Shown here piece after piece: positions 61,721 through 64,000 of a stretch of 64,000 nucleotides of DNA. Positions within the stretch are counted from its first letter, which is position 1. Every line of letters begins with the position of its first letter. Made by a program: the position numbers and the translations under genes. The notes beneath the pieces were generated by a model. The model had not been told where the DNA came from, searched no databases, and saw only the letters and a list, made by a program, of their open reading frames with translations. The DNA comes from Algoriphagus marinus (GTDB taxonomy: Bacteria; Bacteroidota; Bacteroidia; Cytophagales; Cyclobacteriaceae), in assembly GCF_001936475.1 (NCBI RefSeq), contig NZ_MSPQ01000016.1:17071-81070 (forward strand), given 5' to 3'.

Positions 61721-62434
61721 TTATTTCATTGATGCTTCATCAATAATCACGTGGGTATTCGGATGAAGCCAAAGCATCGAAACCGGAAGCTGACTGGTAA
61801 TTTCTTTGGTGACAAATTTTTCCAATGCTGGTTTTTTCCCTTTTCCCGTAAAAAAAACTATGATTTTCTTTGATTCAAAGATATTCCCCATGCCCATGGT
61901 CATTCCTTCAGAAAGTGGAACTCCAACTTTTTCTATCATTCCGCTGCTAAGAGTAGTCTCGCTAAGTTTGGCAACATGACAGTACGTTTGAAGATGGTCT
62001 GCGGGCTCATTCAAAGCCAAATGGCCATTGATTCCAACACCCAAAATGCAAATATCAATCGGGCCTAAATCCTCCAATTCATCCTGAATTCGATCACATT
62101 CCTTTTGGGGGTCATTCGTATGAGCATCAAAAGCGATATATCGATCAGCACCAATTCCCAACTTTTTCACTAATTTTTCCTGTACATCATGTTCCGAAGT
62201 GAAAGGAGAATCTACTGGCAGCCCTACCCATTCATCCAATTTGATGACTCGCATCCAATCAAAAAACCCATGTGATTCTTCATGCTTTTGAACCATTCGC
62301 TGATACAGACCCGAAGGAGAATTCCCACTTGCAGCACAAAAAAGTAAATCAGGATTATTCTCAACTTCGCCAAGAACCAACTCAGCTCCGAGTTGGCTCA
62401 TCTCTTCATAATTTTTACAATAGTGTAGGTTCAT
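61721..62434 (-). CDS. Glucosamine/galactosamine-6-phosphate isomerase family protein
   Basis: A 237-residue sugar isomerase of the NagB/AgaI fold. LLFCAASGNSPSGLYQRM near 30-47 is the phosphate-binding loop, VIKLDEWVGL near 63-72 the catalytic Asp/Glu, and ICILGVGINGHLALNEPA near 129-146 the signature. These enzymes convert amino-sugar 6-phosphates to fructose or tagatose 6-phosphate. The AgaI-type is suggested by length and the GVGINGHLALNEPA pattern; 6-phosphogluconolactonase is less likely. Confidence 0.85.
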   Translation of the reverse strand: MNLHYCKNYEEMSQLGAELVLGEVENNPDLLFCAASGNSPSGLYQRMVQKHEESHGFFDWMRVIKLDEWVGLPVDSPFTSEHDVQEKLVKKLGIGADRYIAFDAHTNDPQKECDRIQDELEDLGPIDICILGVGINGHLALNEPADHLQTYCHVAKLSETTLSSGMIEKVGVPLSEGMTMGMGNIFESKKIIVFFTGKGKKPALEKFVTKEITSQLPVSMLWLHPNTHVIIDEASMK

Positions 62435-62491
62435 AGTAATCCAGTTAATTCAAGTAATGTAGGAGATATTAAATAAAAATTATATAAACGT

Positions 62492-62521
62492 AAAAAAACC
62501 GGAAAAATATTCCGGTTTTTT
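62492..62521 (-). terminator. Rho-independent terminator for fasciclin gene
   Basis: AAAAAACCGGAA pairs with TTCCGGTTTTTT around a 4-5 base loop, just past the stop of the minus-strand fasciclin gene and before the start of the isomerase gene. Confidence 0.88.
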
Positions 62522-62548
62522 AATAACTAAGAAACCATTTGCAATTTA

Positions 62549-63112
62549 TTATTCAGGAATTAATACGGCATCTATAACGTGAATTATTCCATTTGAGGCC
62601 TTTACGGATCCGAGGATTTTAGCTCCATTTACAGTAATAGTACCGTCTGCAGATTTCGCCATTTTTATGTTTCTCCCATCAGCAGTTCCTATGGATTGAC
62701 CATCCATGAAGCTGTCGGCATTATAGACACCAAGTAATACATGGTATTCAAGGATATCACGGAGTGCTCGTTGATTCTCAGCCTTTACTAGATTTTCTAC
62801 TGTGCCTGCTGGAAGTTTGTCAAAAGCAGCGTTTGTAGGAGCAAAAACTGTGAAGGGACCAACATTGGTCAAAGCATCCACATACTCAGCGGCTTGAAGA
62901 GCAGCAACCAATGTGCCATGATCAGGAGAACCAACTGCCACTTGGACAACATTGGGATTGGAGGTGTTATCTACCACGCCAGATTGCCCTGCCCCTAGAT
63001 TTTTAGCAGTACTGACGCTAGTGGATTCATTTGAAGATTCACCTGAGCCACAGGCAAAATTTGTGCAGATAATAAGGCTTACAAGGAAGCCCAGGATTTT
63101 AAACCGTTTCAT
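62549..63112 (-). CDS. Fasciclin-domain lipoprotein
   Basis: A 187-residue lipoprotein with lipobox Cys21 (NFACG), a Ser/Thr/Asn-rich tether and one fasciclin (FAS1) domain: VGSPDHGTLVAALQAAEYVDAL, GPFTVFAPTNAAFDKLPAGTVE and the final GIIHVIDAVLIPE. FAS1 domains mediate adhesion and cell-surface contacts. A terminator follows, and the Rrf2 gene lies 207 bp upstream. Confidence 0.93.
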   Translation of the reverse strand: MKRFKILGFLVSLIICTNFACGSGESSNESTSVSTAKNLGAGQSGVVDNTSNPNVVQVAVGSPDHGTLVAALQAAEYVDALTNVGPFTVFAPTNAAFDKLPAGTVENLVKAENQRALRDILEYHVLLGVYNADSFMDGQSIGTADGRNIKMAKSADGTITVNGAKILGSVKASNGIIHVIDAVLIPE

Positions 63113-63319
63113 AGTGATGGGGTTAATGATTTCCTCAAAAATAATAAAGGAGTTATTTATCCTTTATGATTAAAGTCATTTATCCGACTGATAAAAAAAT
63201 GATTTAATTGTCTAAAGTGGGGTTATCCTCAGACAAAAGAAAAAACCAAATTTTAAATTAAATTTTAAAGATTAGTGCTTCTACTTTCCTCTCTTTTTTA
63301 AAAAAATAAGCTATTTAAA

Positions 63320-63766
63320 TTAAAATTTAAGCTCTCTTTGCAGAATTGTTTCGCCTTCTTCCACTTCTTTTCCAAACTCTTTAATTGTTTTAGATTCAAG
63401 CATATTGATCGTCTCTTCTCTTACTAATTTAATTTGATTGTGCAAAGGACAAGGGTTTAAATCAGAACAAGTAGGAAGACCAAGAGCACATCCTTTAATT
63501 ATAGAGGGCCCATCAATTGCTACCAAAATATTTTTAAGGGTCTTATTGGAGTGGTAGTCATCCAAGAAAAACCCCCCTCCCGGCCCTTTATTTGAGCCAA
63601 TAATATGCTCTTTTACAAGTGTTTGTAATATTTTTGCAATAAATGCTTTAGGAGCGTCAATCCCTTGACATATTTCTACAGCTCCAGGCTTTTCCCCCAA
63701 ATTAGATTTTGTTTGAATAAAAATCACTGCCTTTATAGCGTATTGAAGAGACTTTGAGAATAACAT
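63320..63766 (-). CDS. Rrf2-family regulator with three cysteines
   Basis: A 148-residue Rrf2 winged-helix regulator. The N-terminal HTH region (SLQYAIKAVIFIQTKSN, then APKAFIAKILQTLVKEHII with the wing GPGGGFFL) fits the family. Cys93, Cys100 and Cys106 (KGCALGLPTCSDLNPCPLHNQ) match the spaced cysteine triad that binds an Fe-S cluster in NsrR and IscR, so it may sense NO, iron or redox. The target gene is not evident; the divergent sequence to 64000 contains no gene I could support. Confidence 0.9.
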   Translation of the reverse strand: MLFSKSLQYAIKAVIFIQTKSNLGEKPGAVEICQGIDAPKAFIAKILQTLVKEHIIGSNKGPGGGFFLDDYHSNKTLKNILVAIDGPSIIKGCALGLPTCSDLNPCPLHNQIKLVREETINMLESKTIKEFGKEVEEGETILQRELKF

Positions 63767-64000
63767 ATGCTTTAAATAGGACTCAAAAAATGCAATAAAA
63801 GGACTAAAAATCCCAATAGTATTTGATCAAAGGAAAAACTTGTTTTTAAATATATGGAAATAGGAAAAAAAAATTTTGAAGATTTAATCAATGAGTATTT
63901 TTGAAAATTTTATTTTTTTTTATTCGAGGTAGTTTGCCACTTCCTCTTCAATATTATCCCCACTCCTGATTCTAATATTGAGAAATTTTGCTTTGAATCA
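63767..64000. other. Right-edge region with no supported gene
   Basis: These 234 bp upstream of the Rrf2 gene are AT-rich. A short minus-strand frame (63923-63997) encodes a plausible C-terminal tail, but a TGA at the window edge limits it to 24 codons. The Rrf2 promoter must be here. Confidence 0.35.

Noticed and set aside
63923..64000. Minus-strand gene entering from the right edge
   Set aside because: The plausible C-terminal tail is cut by TGA at the extreme edge, leaving 24 codons with no start; more sequence would be needed.
1..64000. tRNA, rRNA, CRISPR arrays, insertion sequences
   Set aside because: No cloverleaf, ribosomal sequence, regularly spaced repeats, transposase or integrase was seen on either strand.

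Overview
The window looks like a stretch of a Bacteroidota chromosome, most likely order Cytophagales and close to Algoriphagus or its relatives. The organism call is inference. It rests on the many exported and lipid-anchored proteins, start codons without clear Shine-Dalgarno sites, promoter-like sequences of the Bacteroidota type (TTTG, about 19 bases, TAnnTTTG), and lineage-typical families (short ROK/polyphosphate-glucokinase-like kinase, DUF3817, DUF4442, Mpl, M28/M1/S10 secreted peptidases, stand-alone molybdopterin subunit). No rRNA, tRNA, CRISPR array, prophage, integrase or intact transposase was seen.

Layout. 1-3072: the end of a GH94-type glycoside phosphorylase, phosphofructokinase and a TerB-like protein. 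3486-11263: an AraC-controlled accessory block in which almost every enzyme is exported: two tandem NTF2-like proteins, a lipid-anchored flavodoxin, an HTH-only AraC protein, a Tat-type aldo/keto reductase, an esterase and a Tat lipoprotein molybdopterin oxidoreductase. 11342-19807: secreted metallopeptidases (two M1, one M28), a small sugar kinase and the tRNA modification genes mnmA and truC. 19883-23599: nucleoside transporter, bifunctional nuclease and etfAB on the minus strand. 23674-30237: replication and cell wall genes (dnaB, mpl, an exonuclease). 30402-39978: an M48 protease, thioesterase-like, gluQ, S10 peptidase, potassium channel, PhzF, DinB, M28 peptidase and ferritin. 40099-50819: formylglycine-generating-enzyme-like lipoprotein, lipase, ribE, pcm, thioesterase, an unusual kinase-like gene, rfbA and a GH32 fructanase. 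50884-55711: a mixed Fe-S protein, KefF-like and Kef-type antiporter operon, then a decayed RND pump and an acyl-carrier-like protein. 56198-63766: an AT-rich PIG-L deacetylase island, YwbE, DUF1456, sugar porter, MATE pump, amino-sugar isomerase, fasciclin lipoprotein and an Rrf2 regulator.

Most of the window is housekeeping or ordinary secretory physiology. The points most worth a second look are a dispersed leader element found directly upstream of three unrelated genes (6808, 18244, 39335), a highly divergent kinase-fold protein (46367-47389), the exported redox block (3486-11263), a parS-like palindrome upstream of etfB (23628-23641), an RND pump remnant broken only by two TGA codons (54964-55458) and an acyl-carrier-like protein without its serine (55463-55711). 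I did not find a clear, complete new defence or mobile system.
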